This document shows positions 31,483 to 40,500 of a DNA stretch of 64,000 bases, piece after piece. The first letter of the stretch is position 1. Every line of letters begins with the position of its first letter. The notes beneath the pieces were generated by a model. The model saw only the letters and a list, made by a program, of their open reading frames with translations. It ran no database searches and was not told where the DNA came from. This stretch comes from Marimonas lutisalis. GTDB lineage: Bacteria; Pseudomonadota; Alphaproteobacteria; Rhodobacterales; Rhodobacteraceae. The stretch lies in the NCBI RefSeq assembly GCF_005434965.1, contig NZ_SKCI01000004.1, forward strand, positions 248,001 to 312,000. Direction: 5' to 3'. A program made the translations under genes and the position numbers.

Positions 31483-32526
31483 TCAGACCCGCCCGCGCGC
31501 CGATAGCATGATGGCAAGCGGGCGGGTCGCCCGCATTTCCGCCAGCACGATCACGGCACTTGCCGTCAGCGGCACCGCCAGGATCGCTCCGGCCAGCCCC
31601 CACAAGGTACTCCAACTCGCCAGCGCCAACAGCACCACCAAGGGGCTGAGGTTGAAGGCCTGCCCCATCATCCGCGGCTCGACAAATCCCGCCACGAACA
31701 CCTGCGCCGCCGTCAGCGCGAACAGCACGACGCCGGCCATCCACAACGACCCGAACTGCGCCAGGCTCAACAGCACCGGAAAGACCACCGCGACCAGCGA
31801 GCCGATATAGGGAATGTAGTTCAGAAAGGCGATCAGAACCGCCCAGAACAGCGCGAACTCGATCCCCAGAACCAGCAGGATGCCAAAGGAAATGATCCCA
31901 AGAATGGCATTCACCACCGTCTTGACGAAAAGATATCCACCGATCCTCTCGTTGATCCGCTCCAGGATCTCCATCGCGCGGCTGCCTTTTTCCGCGCCGC
32001 CCAGTGCCATGACCAGCTTCTGCGCCATCACGCCGCGCTCGGCCATGAAGAAGGCCGAATAAAGCACGATCAGGAACAGCATGACCCCAAACGCCCGCAG
32101 CTGAAGCAACGCCGGAGCGATCCAGTCACGGACATGCACCTCGCCGAAAACGATGTTCTGCAGGTTGGCCCATGTCGGCTCATCGGTAACGCCCATCAGG
32201 TCGGCAAGCTGGGTTGCAAGCGCGTTCAGGTTTGCCTCGTATCGCGTCAGCGCCGTGGCCACCTGCGCCAGGTTATTGATGACCAGGATAAAAAGCAGCG
32301 ACAGCCCCAGCGCAAAAAGCAATAGCGCGATACCGCGGCGCACCCAGTCCGGCAACCGCCCCAGAAGCGGCACCCGGCGCATCGCCGTTGCCGCCGTCGA
32401 CAGGATGTAAACCGAAATGACGGCCCCGATCACGGGCACCAGCACCGGTCGCCCGATCCACAGAAGCCACCCCAGCATGATCGCAAGGGCGGTGGCATAG
32501 GTGATGGTTCTGAACTGCAAGCTCAT
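31483..32526 (-). CDS. AI-2E (PerM/YdiK) family transporter
   Basis: A 347-residue inner-membrane protein with about eight hydrophobic segments. Family blocks are the central NERIGGYLFVKTVVNAILG, FALFWAVLIAFLNYIPYIGS and VEPRMMGQAFNLSPLVVLLA. Members export signalling molecules, act as antiporters or are unknown. The open frame runs on to 33324 across pyrF, but the ATG at 32526 is the correct family start. Its stop is 11 bases from that of the convergent small gene. Confidence 0.88.
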   Translation of the reverse strand: MSLQFRTITYATALAIMLGWLLWIGRPVLVPVIGAVISVYILSTAATAMRRVPLLGRLPDWVRRGIALLLFALGLSLLFILVINNLAQVATALTRYEANLNALATQLADLMGVTDEPTWANLQNIVFGEVHVRDWIAPALLQLRAFGVMLFLIVLYSAFFMAERGVMAQKLVMALGGAEKGSRAMEILERINERIGGYLFVKTVVNAILGIISFGILLVLGIEFALFWAVLIAFLNYIPYIGSLVAVVFPVLLSLAQFGSLWMAGVVLFALTAAQVFVAGFVEPRMMGQAFNLSPLVVLLALASWSTLWGLAGAILAVPLTASAVIVLAEMRATRPLAIMLSARGRV

Positions 32527-32712
32527 CGCGCGGGTCCGTCTGTCCGAATGGCATGAAACCCGCTCGGGCTGCGCGATGCAATCCCGGCGCCCCGATTTGC
32601 CCCAGGAAACCGGCAGCCTGCCGGACTTGTGAGCAGTTCCGGCGCTCATCTGGCTTGTCAAGTTGAACCGACCCTGCCAAAACCGCCCAAACTCAGCCAG
32701 CGAGGTTTCCCC

Positions 32713-33402
32713 ATGTCCGATGACCGCCTGATCGTCGCCCTCGACGTGCCCAACGCGCTCGAAGGGCTGCAACTGGCCGAACGGCTGGGCGACGCAGTAT
32801 CCTTCTACAAGATCGGGCTCGGCATGCTCACCACCGGCGGCCTCGCGCTCGCGCGCGAGCTCAAGGACGAACAGGGCAAGCGCATCTTCCTCGACATGAA
32901 GCTGTTCGACATCGGCGCAACGGTGGAAAACGCGGTGCGCGGGATCGCCCAGTTCGATCTCGATTTCCTCACCGTGCATGGCGATCCGCATGTGGTGCGC
33001 GCCGCCAAGGCCGGCGCCTCGGGCAAGGATCTGAAAATCCTCGCCGTCACCATCCTCACCTCGCTCGACCGCGCCGATCTCGATGACGGGCTGATGAAAC
33101 CCGGCGATATCAAGGATCTCGTGCTGGAACGCGCCGAAAAGGCGTTCGAGGCCGGCGCCGACGGCGTCATCGCCTCCCCGCAAGAGGCCGCCCTGATCCG
33201 CGCCCTGCCGTCGTCGGCCGGAAAACTCATCGTCACCCCCGGCGTCCGCCCCGCCGGCGCTGCGCTGGGTGATCAGAAACGTGTCGCCACCCCGGCACAG
33301 GCCATCGCCGACGGCGCTGACCATATCGTCGTCGGCAGGCCGATCTGGCAGGCCGACGATCCCGCCGCCGCCGCCCGCGCGGTGCTGGACGAACTACCCT
33401 GA
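32713..33402 (+). CDS. pyrF: Orotidine 5'-phosphate decarboxylase
   Basis: A 229-residue TIM-barrel enzyme for the last step of UMP synthesis. It starts MSDDRLIVALDVPNALEG, carries the catalytic block FLDMKLFDIGATVENAVRG near residues 57-75 (the D-K-D triad) and ends with the phosphate-binding TPGVRP and DHIVVGRPIW. Start at 32713 is chosen over the frame's earlier ATG-like starts. It is divergent from the AI-2E family gene and stands alone. Confidence 0.96.
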   Translation: MSDDRLIVALDVPNALEGLQLAERLGDAVSFYKIGLGMLTTGGLALARELKDEQGKRIFLDMKLFDIGATVENAVRGIAQFDLDFLTVHGDPHVVRAAKAGASGKDLKILAVTILTSLDRADLDDGLMKPGDIKDLVLERAEKAFEAGADGVIASPQEAALIRALPSSAGKLIVTPGVRPAGAALGDQKRVATPAQAIADGADHIVVGRPIWQADDPAAAARAVLDELP

Positions 33403-33455
33403 GGTCTTGCCAGACTCATCGCCATGCCTCACCCTGAGGGCGAGGAGGACGGCCG

Positions 33456-34223
33456 ATGAAACCGCAAGAGATGTCCCGCGACCGACTTGAACACACTGCC
33501 AGCCAGTTCGAAGCCGCCCTGCACCGCCTGCGCAAGGCAATCGGCCTCATCGGCTTCTGCCTGCCCTTCCTGCTCCTGATCGGCGTTTGGTTCTTCGGCA
33601 TCCCGATGCAGGAATCGATTTCCGAGTTCTTCTTCACCGGCCTGCGTGACGTCTTCGTTCTGGCGCTCTCGGGCGTAGGTGTCTTTCTCGTCGCCTATCA
33701 CGGGCATGATCCGGAAGAGGACGAAATCCTGTCCGACTGGCTCGTCTCCACCATAGCCGGCGCCACCGCGCTCGGCGTCGCTCTGATCCCGACGCTCTGC
33801 GCTGCCGATTGCTACCGCCCACCTGCGCTCGCCGACCGGTTGATCGGCTCGGATATGGCGCAAAGCACTCTGCATTTCGGCTCGGCCGGCATATTTCTGT
33901 CCAGCCTCGCGGTCATGTCGATCTGGCTTTTCACCCGAACCGATGACCCGTCCCCGCCACCCGACAAACTGCGCCGCAACGCGCTTTATCGCGTCTGCGG
34001 CTGGGTGATCTTCGCGATGGTCGCGGCTCTTCTGGTGTTCAAAATGCTGTTGCGCGATATCGGCCAGGCCTGGGATGCGGCCTGGCACTTCACCTTCTGG
34101 GCCGAATCCATCTCGGTCTGGGCCTTCGGACTCAGCTGGCTGGTCAAGGGCGAAGCGCTACGCGGCCGCCCGACCGTCTTTCTCTACGGCGTCAACAACA
34201 GCCCCGACATCAATCCTCGTTGA
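33456..34223 (+). CDS. Unknown membrane protein, 255 aa
   Basis: An integral membrane protein with about six hydrophobic segments. The conserved-looking block ESISEFFFTGLRDVFVLALS followed by VFLVAYHGHD, then GATALGVALIPT, matches a widespread but unnamed bacterial membrane family built around SIS-[FY]-[FY]-T and RD[VI]FV motifs. A GAGGAC ribosome site supports the ATG at 33456, 53 bases after pyrF. Its 3' end overlaps the convergent NfeD gene by 14 bases. Function unknown. Confidence 0.68.
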   Translation: MKPQEMSRDRLEHTASQFEAALHRLRKAIGLIGFCLPFLLLIGVWFFGIPMQESISEFFFTGLRDVFVLALSGVGVFLVAYHGHDPEEDEILSDWLVSTIAGATALGVALIPTLCAADCYRPPALADRLIGSDMAQSTLHFGSAGIFLSSLAVMSIWLFTRTDDPSPPPDKLRRNALYRVCGWVIFAMVAALLVFKMLLRDIGQAWDAAWHFTFWAESISVWAFGLSWLVKGEALRGRPTVFLYGVNNSPDINPR

Positions 34224-34500
34224 TGTCGGTCTCCCAGTGCCGGATCTGGCCCTTGCGCACGCCCATCACCTTGCGCAGCACTAGCCACGCCACCAGCGAA
34301 AAGATCGCGAACATCAGCGCCATCATCGAGACCGAGCTGGTCAGCCAGGCGGCAATCGCGCCGCCCAGCGCCAGCAGGATGCCAACCACCACCGCGCCCA
34401 CGGCAAAGCCCAGGAACACGAATCCCGGCACGAAAACCTCCAGGATGGCCAGGCAAATTCCCGCGGCCACCCAGGCCCACCAGACATCCCACATCATCAC
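34210..34500 (-). CDS. NfeD-family membrane protein (short form)
   Basis: A 96-residue protein with two or three membrane segments and a small C-terminal tail. It has the NfeD pattern WWAWVAAGICLAILEVFVPGF and FLGFAVGAVVVG. Short NfeD proteins pair with SPFH proteins and organise membrane microdomains. The start overlaps the stop of the SPFH gene by 4 bases (ATGA), confirming the usual coupling. Confidence 0.88.
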   Translation of the reverse strand: MMMWDVWWAWVAAGICLAILEVFVPGFVFLGFAVGAVVVGILLALGGAIAAWLTSSVSMMALMFAIFSLVAWLVLRKVMGVRKGQIRHWETDINED

Positions 34501-35390
34501 TTCACCCCTTTCAGCATCTTGAACGCATCGGTGAAGGCGTCGATCGCATTCGCAGGCAGGATGATCGTCTGCTTGCCCGTGCCCTCGCCCACCTTGGTCA
34601 GCGCCTCGACCTGTTTCAGCGCCACCTGGTATTGCGCGGCCTCCAGACCGTTATCCTGGATTGCCTGCGCCACCACACCGGTGGCATAGGCTTCGGCGTC
34701 GGCCTGCACGCGGCGGGCCTCGGCGGCCTTCTGCGCGGCATAAAGCTCGGCATCGGCCTGAAGCTCGACCGCACGGCGCTTGCCCTCGGCCTCGGTCACA
34801 TGGGCGCGCCGGGCGCGTTCGGCATTCAGCTGCTGCAGCATCGCCTCCCGCGTGGCCTGGTCCAGGTTGACGTCCAGGATCTCGGCGCGGGTCACCTCGA
34901 TGCCCCAGTTTTCAACCGCGTCCTCGACGCTCGCCTTGATCGCCGCGATCAACGCGGACCGGTTCGATTGCACCTCGTCCAGTTCCATCTTGCCGATCTC
35001 GGCCCGCACGATCCCCGCCACGGTGGTGGCAATCGCGCCGTCCACGTCACGAATGCGGTACACCGTCTTTTCCGGCTCAAGGATGCGATAGAACACCGAT
35101 GTCTCGACCTGCACCAGCACGTTGTCAGCCGTGATCGCGTCCTGGCTGGCATTGGGCAACTGGCGCTCGAGAATGGAAATCTTGTGGCGCACCCGGTCCA
35201 GGAACGGCACGATAAAGTTGATCCCCGGGCCCAGAACCGCGTGCAGCCGGCCGAACCGCTCGACCACGTGCTTTTCCGACTGCGGCACAATCCGCACGCC
35301 CAGGAAAATCGAAATAATGATAAGCGCTGCCAGCAGCAGCAATACGACATTTCCGCTGGCCGCTTCGGCCACCATCTGATCGGGAGTCAT
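34497..35390 (-). CDS. SPFH/stomatin-type membrane protein (paraslipin/QmcA-like)
   Basis: A 297-residue protein with an N-terminal membrane helix (NVVLLLLAALIIISIFLGVR), the SPFH domain (VVERFGRLHAVLGPGINFIV, then NVLVQVETSVFYRI), and a coiled-coil region rich in Ala/Glu (EAEGKRRAVELQADAELYAA) leading to a short hydrophobic end. Such proteins oligomerise into membrane scaffolds and often modulate FtsH proteolysis. ATG at 35390 is chosen over the TTG-type upstream extension. First gene of the SPFH-NfeD operon. Confidence 0.92.
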   Translation of the reverse strand: MTPDQMVAEAASGNVVLLLLAALIIISIFLGVRIVPQSEKHVVERFGRLHAVLGPGINFIVPFLDRVRHKISILERQLPNASQDAITADNVLVQVETSVFYRILEPEKTVYRIRDVDGAIATTVAGIVRAEIGKMELDEVQSNRSALIAAIKASVEDAVENWGIEVTRAEILDVNLDQATREAMLQQLNAERARRAHVTEAEGKRRAVELQADAELYAAQKAAEARRVQADAEAYATGVVAQAIQDNGLEAAQYQVALKQVEALTKVGEGTGKQTIILPANAIDAFTDAFKMLKGVK

Positions 35391-35548
35391 AACTCGTCCT
35401 CTACTTGCACCCCTTGCTTTCATATTGGGTGTGACAGGTAAAAAAGGAAGAAAAACGCGTCATGACAGGCGTTTTCATGGCATTTTTACCACGTCGCCCC
35501 CGCTCGCGCCCCCTGTCCAAGCGCCCCGGATCGGCGTAAATTGCGCCC

Positions 35549-36802
35549 ATGCCCGCATTGTGCCGATCCTGCCTGCATGACTTCGCCGAAGGCGCCCGCT
35601 GCCCCGACTGCGGCTCGCCGCGCGTGGTCTCGCACCCCGAGCTCTTCTCGCTCTCGATCGCGCATATGGACTGCGATGCCTTCTACGCCAGCGTGGAAAA
35701 GCGCGAAGACCCCTCGCTTGCCTCGAAACCGCTGATCATCGGCGGCGGGCGGCGCGGCGTGGTCTCGACGGCCTGTTACATCGCCCGCATCCGCGGCGTA
35801 CGCTCGGCCATGCCGATGTTCCAGGCGCTGAAACTCTGCCCCGATGCGGTGGTGCTGCCGCCCCGGATGAAACCCTACGCCGAGGTGTCGAAACAGATCC
35901 GCGCGATGATGGACGAGCTTACCCCCGACGTCGAACCGCTCTCGCTCGATGAGGCTTTCATGGACCTCTCGGGCACCGCGCGGCTGCATGGGCGCCCACC
36001 CGCGGTGATGCTGGCCCGGCTCGTCAGGCGCATGAAGGACGAACTGGGACTGACCGGCTCGATCGGCCTCAGCCACAACAAGTTCCTCGCCAAAATCGCC
36101 TCGGACCTCGACAAGCCGATGGGATTTTCGGTGATCGGTGAAGCCGAAACCGCCAGCTTCCTGCATGACAAACCCGTGCGGATGATCTGGGGTGTGGGCC
36201 AGGCGATGCAGGCTCAGCTGGAAAAGGCCGGCATCCACCGCTTTTCCGATCTGCTGCGCTGGGAGAAGGCCGACCTGCACGCGCGGTTCGGCTCGATGGG
36301 CGACCGACTCTGGCACCTCGCCCGTGGCGAGGACCACCGCCGCGTGTCGGCCAACGCGCCTGTGAAATCCATCTCCAACGAAACCACCTTCCACGAGGAT
36401 ACGTCGGATCCCGACCTGCTCGACGGCCATATCTGGCGGCTGGCTGAAAACGTGTCGGACCGGGCCAAGGCGCGTGGCCTGGCGGGCCGGGTCGTGACGC
36501 TGAAGCTCAAGCGCGCCAACCACACCCAGCTCACCCGCCGGCAATCGCTGCGCGACGCCACGCAGCTGGCCGATTCGATCTATCGAACCGCGCGCGCCCT
36601 GTTCGATGCTATCGGCCAGCAAGGTCCCTACCGGCTGATCGGCGTCGGCATCTCCGAACTGATCCCCGAGGATCAGGCCGACCGCTCCGCAGACCTGCTC
36701 GACCCGCAAGCCGCCCGGCGCTCCGGCGCCGAACGCGCCAGTGACGCCATCCGCGCCAGATTCGGCCCCGAGGCGATCGTCAAGGGCCGCGCGCTGCGCT
36801 GA
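35549..36802 (+). CDS. dinB: DNA polymerase IV with N-terminal zinc-ribbon extension
   Basis: A 417-residue Y-family translesion polymerase. Residues 1-38 add a four-cysteine knuckle (C5, C8, C18, C21) not found in E. coli DinB; the polymerase proper starts at HMDCDAFYASVEK (Asp41), with SLDEAFMDL near 132-140 supplying the other catalytic acids, then SIGLSHNKFLAKIASDLDKP and the little-finger domain. The C-terminus lacks an obvious clamp-binding motif of the QxxL-F kind. It makes short error-prone patches opposite lesions. Downstream lies composite element copy B. Confidence 0.94.
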   Translation: MPALCRSCLHDFAEGARCPDCGSPRVVSHPELFSLSIAHMDCDAFYASVEKREDPSLASKPLIIGGGRRGVVSTACYIARIRGVRSAMPMFQALKLCPDAVVLPPRMKPYAEVSKQIRAMMDELTPDVEPLSLDEAFMDLSGTARLHGRPPAVMLARLVRRMKDELGLTGSIGLSHNKFLAKIASDLDKPMGFSVIGEAETASFLHDKPVRMIWGVGQAMQAQLEKAGIHRFSDLLRWEKADLHARFGSMGDRLWHLARGEDHRRVSANAPVKSISNETTFHEDTSDPDLLDGHIWRLAENVSDRAKARGLAGRVVTLKLKRANHTQLTRRQSLRDATQLADSIYRTARALFDAIGQQGPYRLIGVGISELIPEDQADRSADLLDPQAARRSGAERASDAIRARFGPEAIVKGRALR

Positions 36803-36837
36803 GGGACTGTGCCGCGTTCCACGTGTCGCGGCGGGGC

Positions 36838-37213
36838 GGGGCCTCGGCTGACGCCTCGGCCCCGCAAGCCCATCGCCGGAGATCTTCCCCCAAAACGCCT
36901 GGCCTGCCGCCAGGTCGGGCCAATGAGTATTTGGACCAAGAAAGAGCATCCGATCTGCTCTTTCTTGGCATAAATACTCAAATTCACCAGCTCGTCCGGC
37001 GCGCGCGCCGAAGTCGCACACCAAGCCCCCCGGGCCTGCCGGGGCGGGTGGGTGGGCGGCGGGCCCGGGGGGCGGGCAGGAAGGGGAGCGCACGGTGGGT
37101 TAACCCGGGAACACGTGAAGATTTGCCGCGCTGCGGCGGTGCACGGATGTCAGCCGGACGGCAGCCGCTGATCACCCCCGCGCCTTCGCTGCGTCGCGGC
37201 AGCGTTAACCGTG
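36838..37213 (+). repeat. Composite hairpin element, copy B
   Basis: This fills the 36803-37229 gap. It has GGGGCC/GGCCCC with inner GGC/GCC (36838-36863); a long hairpin whose TGAGTATTT...CCAAGAAAGAGCA arm (36924-36948) pairs with 36956-36980 except for a 3x3 internal loop; and a 12-bp GC stem (37025-37036 with 37062-37073) around GGGGCGGGTGGGTGGGCGG, a G-quadruplex motif. A tail with AGCGCACG, GTTAACC, ATGTCAGCCGG and GCGTTAA (37087-37208) is shared with copy C. Confidence 0.85.
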
Positions 37214-37229
37214 GCGTCCGCCTTGGACA

Positions 37230-38090
37230 TCACTCCGCGGCCAGGCGGTCCTCGGCCTGGCCGATAACGGCAATCTCGGCCACGACCTGCCGCATCAGCC
37301 GGCGAAAGGCGTTGAAGTTGCCGTTCGGGCGGATCATCTGCTCGTTCATGTAAAGCGAGCGGTCGATCTCGATCTGCACGGCATGCTGGTTGCGCGACGG
37401 ACGGCCATAGGTCTGGGTGATGTAAGCCCCTGCAAACGGGGCATTTCTGACCACCGACAGCCCGGCCGAGGCAAAGGCCGCCTCGACCCGTTCGACCACA
37501 TCGGCCCGCGCCGAGGCGCCGAAACGGTCTCCGATCACCACCTCGGGCCGCTTCTTCACGCCCCGCGTGATCGTGTCCAGCGCCTCGTGCGGCATCGAAT
37601 GGCAATCGATCAGGATCGCCTCGCCGAAAAGCGCGCGCGCCTCGTTCAACTGGCGTTGCAGCATTTCGTGGTAGGGGCGCCAGTAGGTGTCGATCCGACG
37701 CTTCGCCTCCGCAAGCGGCAGCTTGCCACTGTAGATCGCCTTGCCATTGGCCACCACGCGCGGGATCACGCCAAGCCCCGACGCCACGCGCGGATTGTGC
37801 CCGGCCTTGGCCACGCCCTCGATCAGCGCGGGGTCGAGCTCATCCGCGCCGCGGTTGAGATCGACGAAGGCGCGCGGCGCGCCCGCGCGCAGGAACGGGG
37901 CACCGAATTGCGGCGCGCAGTCGAAAATCTGGTCGACGAAGGCATCCTCGGAGGTGCGGATCGCGTGCTGGTCCAGCACCGTGCGGCGCAGGAACGTCCA
38001 CGGGTAATCCCGCCCGGAATGGGGCGAGGCGAACACCACGCTGGTGCAGCGGTGCTCGGGGTGGACGAGATCGTAGGCAACCTTCGGCAT
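37230..38090 (-). CDS. N-formylglutamate amidohydrolase family protein
   Basis: A 286-residue zinc hydrolase of the HutG (FGase) type. It has VVFASPHSGRDYP near the N-terminus, DLNRGADELDPAL, and the conserved LIDCHSMP near residue 175-182, which hold the expected metal and catalytic residues, and ends in IEIDRSLYMNE. In the hut pathway it yields glutamate and formate, but no other hut gene is near, so an N-formyl or N-carbamoyl amino acid is the safest guess. AGGAGA precedes the ATG at 38090. It is convergent with dinB across composite element B. Confidence 0.87.
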   Translation of the reverse strand: MPKVAYDLVHPEHRCTSVVFASPHSGRDYPWTFLRRTVLDQHAIRTSEDAFVDQIFDCAPQFGAPFLRAGAPRAFVDLNRGADELDPALIEGVAKAGHNPRVASGLGVIPRVVANGKAIYSGKLPLAEAKRRIDTYWRPYHEMLQRQLNEARALFGEAILIDCHSMPHEALDTITRGVKKRPEVVIGDRFGASARADVVERVEAAFASAGLSVVRNAPFAGAYITQTYGRPSRNQHAVQIEIDRSLYMNEQMIRPNGNFNAFRRLMRQVVAEIAVIGQAEDRLAAE

Positions 38091-38235
38091 GGCGTCTCCT
38101 GATGCATCATCATTACGCAAATTCGGGGCTGACCAAAAGCCCTTGATCCCCCGTGCGACTCCTTTTATAAGCCCCCAGACCGGCGCGGATTTTCCCGCGC
38201 CCGTTTTATTGGGGCCGGGCTCGTATCGGTCTCAC

Positions 38236-38310
<75 letters not shown>

Positions 38311-38393
38311 TCGCATTCACCGCTTCGGCCCGGCCGAGGCGCCCGGACAGAAACAAGGCGCAAGGCCCGCGCCGCGACAGATAGGAGAGACCG

Positions 38394-38519
38394 ATGAAGG
38401 TCAAGAACTCGCTGCGTTCGCTCAAGAACCGCCACCGCGATTGCCGCGTCGTGCGCCGCAAAGGCCGCGTCTACGTCATCAACAAGACTCAGCGCCGTTT
38501 CAAAGCCCGCCAGGGCTGA
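38394..38519 (+). CDS. rpmJ: 50S ribosomal protein L36, zinc-free (YkgO-type)
   Basis: A 41-residue basic protein starting [17 protein letters not shown] and ending RRFKARQG, the L36 pattern. It lacks the C-C-C-H zinc ligands of classical L36 (only Cys17 is present), so it is the paralogue that in E. coli is called YkgO and made under zinc limitation; in this clade it is normally the only L36. AGGAGAG precedes the ATG. It is alone between tRNA-Val and a terminator. Confidence 0.95.
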   Translation: MKVKNSLRSLKNRHRDCRVVRRKGRVYVINKTQRRFKARQG

Positions 38520-38541
38520 ACCCGCGCCGAATACTCTATCG

Positions 38542-38568
38542 AACCGCCCGGTTTCCGGGCGGTTTTTT
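38542..38568 (+). terminator. Terminator of rpmJ
   Basis: AACCGCCCGG pairs with CCGGGCGGTT around TTT, followed by TTTT. It starts 22 bases after the rpmJ stop. Confidence 0.92.
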
Positions 38569-38691
38569 CGTTTCGCGACCTTGTTTTCAGCGCCGGCATG
38601 CCGATCTTGCGCCATGTCATTGAATTGACATCGCTGCCGGCCAGAATCGGCGCATCCTGACAGAACGGCAGCAGGACAAGGACATACCACC

Positions 38692-40488
38692 ATGACGTCA
38701 CATCCGCGCAAACAGCTTGATCCGGGACAGGCGAAACCCGCCGTGCCCGTTGATCGCGATACCGGCGACGGCCGGATCCACCCGCATGACGGGCTGGATC
38801 ATGCGTTGCGCGCCAACCTCGCGCGGATGACGGGTGGTTTGTCGCCGCAGGCCGCCGCCGGCGCCTGGAGCGACTGGGCGATGCACCTGTCGCGCGCGCC
38901 GGGCCGCCAGCTGGAACTTGCCGAGCGCGCGGTTGAGGCGGCATGGAAACTGGCCGCCGACATGCTGTTGCCCGACACCAATGAACGCCCGTTTCAACCC
39001 GGCTCGAACGATCACCGGTTTACCCATCCCGGATGGGCTCACCCGCCGTTCCGGTTCTGGCAGCAGGCCTTTCTGGCAACCCAGGACTGGTGGAACCATG
39101 CCACCGACGATATTCCCGGCCTGCGCACACAGGATGCCGAACGTGTGCGTTTCATGATGCGCCAGATTCTGGATGTCGCGTCACCGTCGAACTTTCCGCT
39201 GACCAACCCCGAGGTCATCGCGGAAACGATGAAATCGTCCGGGCAGAACCTCGGCCACGGGGCAACTCTTGCGTTCAATGACTTCCTCAAGGTGATTGCG
39301 CAGGAAGATCTGACACCCGAAAGCGATTTCACCGTCGGCAAGGACATCGCCGCGACACAAGGCAATGTCGTCTTTCGCAACGAGCTGTTCGAGCTGATCC
39401 AATACACTCCGCAGACCGAAACGGTGCAGGCCGAACCCGTGCTGATCGTGCCGGCCTGGATCATGAAATACTATATCCTCGATCTCAGCCCGCAAAACTC
39501 GCTGATCAACTACCTTGTCGGGCAGGGTCACACCGTTTTCTGCATCTCCTGGGTCAACCCGGGCACCGAGTTGCGCAATGTCACGCTGGATGATTACCGC
39601 CAGAACGGGGTGATGGCGGCGGTTGATGCGGTCAGCACCATCACCGGCAACGAAAAGATCCACGCCTGCGGCTATTGCCTCGGCGGCACGATCCTGTCGA
39701 TCGCCGCCGCCACGATGGCGCGCGATGGCGACGACAGGCTCGCCTCGCTCACGCTCCTGGCCGCGCAGACCGATTTCAGCCAGGCGGGCGAATTGCTCCT
39801 CTTTCTCGACGAAAGCCAGGTATCGCTGCTCGAAGACCTGATGTGCGACCAGGGCTATCTTGACCGCAAACAGATGGTCGGCGCTTTCCGCGCCCTGCGC
39901 TCCGAAGATCTGATCTGGACCCGCGCGGTGCGGCGCTACCTGCTGGGGATCGAGGAACAGCAAACCGACATCGGCACCTGGAATGCCGATGCCACGCGCA
40001 TGCCAGCGCAGATGCATTCGGAATATCTGCGCGGGCTTTTTATGGAAAACCGCCTGACCGCGGGGCGTTTCGCCGTCGAAGGCCGGGTGATCGCGCTCAA
40101 GGATATTTCCGCACCGATCTTCGTCGTCGGCACCGAAACCGATCACATCGCGCCCTGGCGGTCCGTTTACAAGACCCGGCTTTTCACCGACGCAGATTTT
40201 GAATTCGTGCTCACCTCGGGCGGGCACAATGGCGGCGTCGTCTCCGAACCGGGGCATAAGGGCCGGCATTACCGGATCGGCCACCACGCCTCCGGCGAAC
40301 TCTACATGGATCCCGATGCATGGTTTGCACGGCACGATCCGGTAGAGGGAAGCTGGTGGCCCGCCTGGGCCGCCTGGCTGGCAGAGCACGGCAGCGACGG
40401 CCAGATCGAGCCGCCGCCGATGGGCGCGCCTGACGCCGGCTATCCGCCGCTCGGGCCCGCGCCGGGCACCTACGTTTTCATACGCTAG
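38692..40488 (+). CDS. phaC: Class I poly(3-hydroxyalkanoate) synthase
   Basis: A 598-residue polymerase that links (R)-3-hydroxyacyl-CoA into PHB-type polyester granules. The lipase-like box GYCLGG places the catalytic Cys near residue 329; the other catalytic residues are the Asp in TETDHIAPW near 483 and the His in SGGHNGG near 512. The length fits class I (no PhaE/PhaR partner needed). The usual neighbours phaZ, phaP and phaR are absent: phaC is monocistronic here and ends convergent with a caspase-like gene. Confidence 0.95.
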   Translation: MTSHPRKQLDPGQAKPAVPVDRDTGDGRIHPHDGLDHALRANLARMTGGLSPQAAAGAWSDWAMHLSRAPGRQLELAERAVEAAWKLAADMLLPDTNERPFQPGSNDHRFTHPGWAHPPFRFWQQAFLATQDWWNHATDDIPGLRTQDAERVRFMMRQILDVASPSNFPLTNPEVIAETMKSSGQNLGHGATLAFNDFLKVIAQEDLTPESDFTVGKDIAATQGNVVFRNELFELIQYTPQTETVQAEPVLIVPAWIMKYYILDLSPQNSLINYLVGQGHTVFCISWVNPGTELRNVTLDDYRQNGVMAAVDAVSTITGNEKIHACGYCLGGTILSIAAATMARDGDDRLASLTLLAAQTDFSQAGELLLFLDESQVSLLEDLMCDQGYLDRKQMVGAFRALRSEDLIWTRAVRRYLLGIEEQQTDIGTWNADATRMPAQMHSEYLRGLFMENRLTAGRFAVEGRVIALKDISAPIFVVGTETDHIAPWRSVYKTRLFTDADFEFVLTSGGHNGGVVSEPGHKGRHYRIGHHASGELYMDPDAWFARHDPVEGSWWPAWAAWLAEHGSDGQIEPPPMGAPDAGYPPLGPAPGTYVFIR

Positions 40489-40500
40489 GCGACGCGGCGA

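Noticed and set aside
31483..33324. Fused 613-residue reading frame spanning the AI-2E family gene and antisense pyrF
   Set aside because: The first part is antisense to pyrF and upstream DNA; the AI-2E family protein starts at 32526.
36924..36980. Intrinsic terminator of dinB
   Set aside because: No U-tract follows and the arms are conserved at unrelated loci, so it is treated as part of the composite element.
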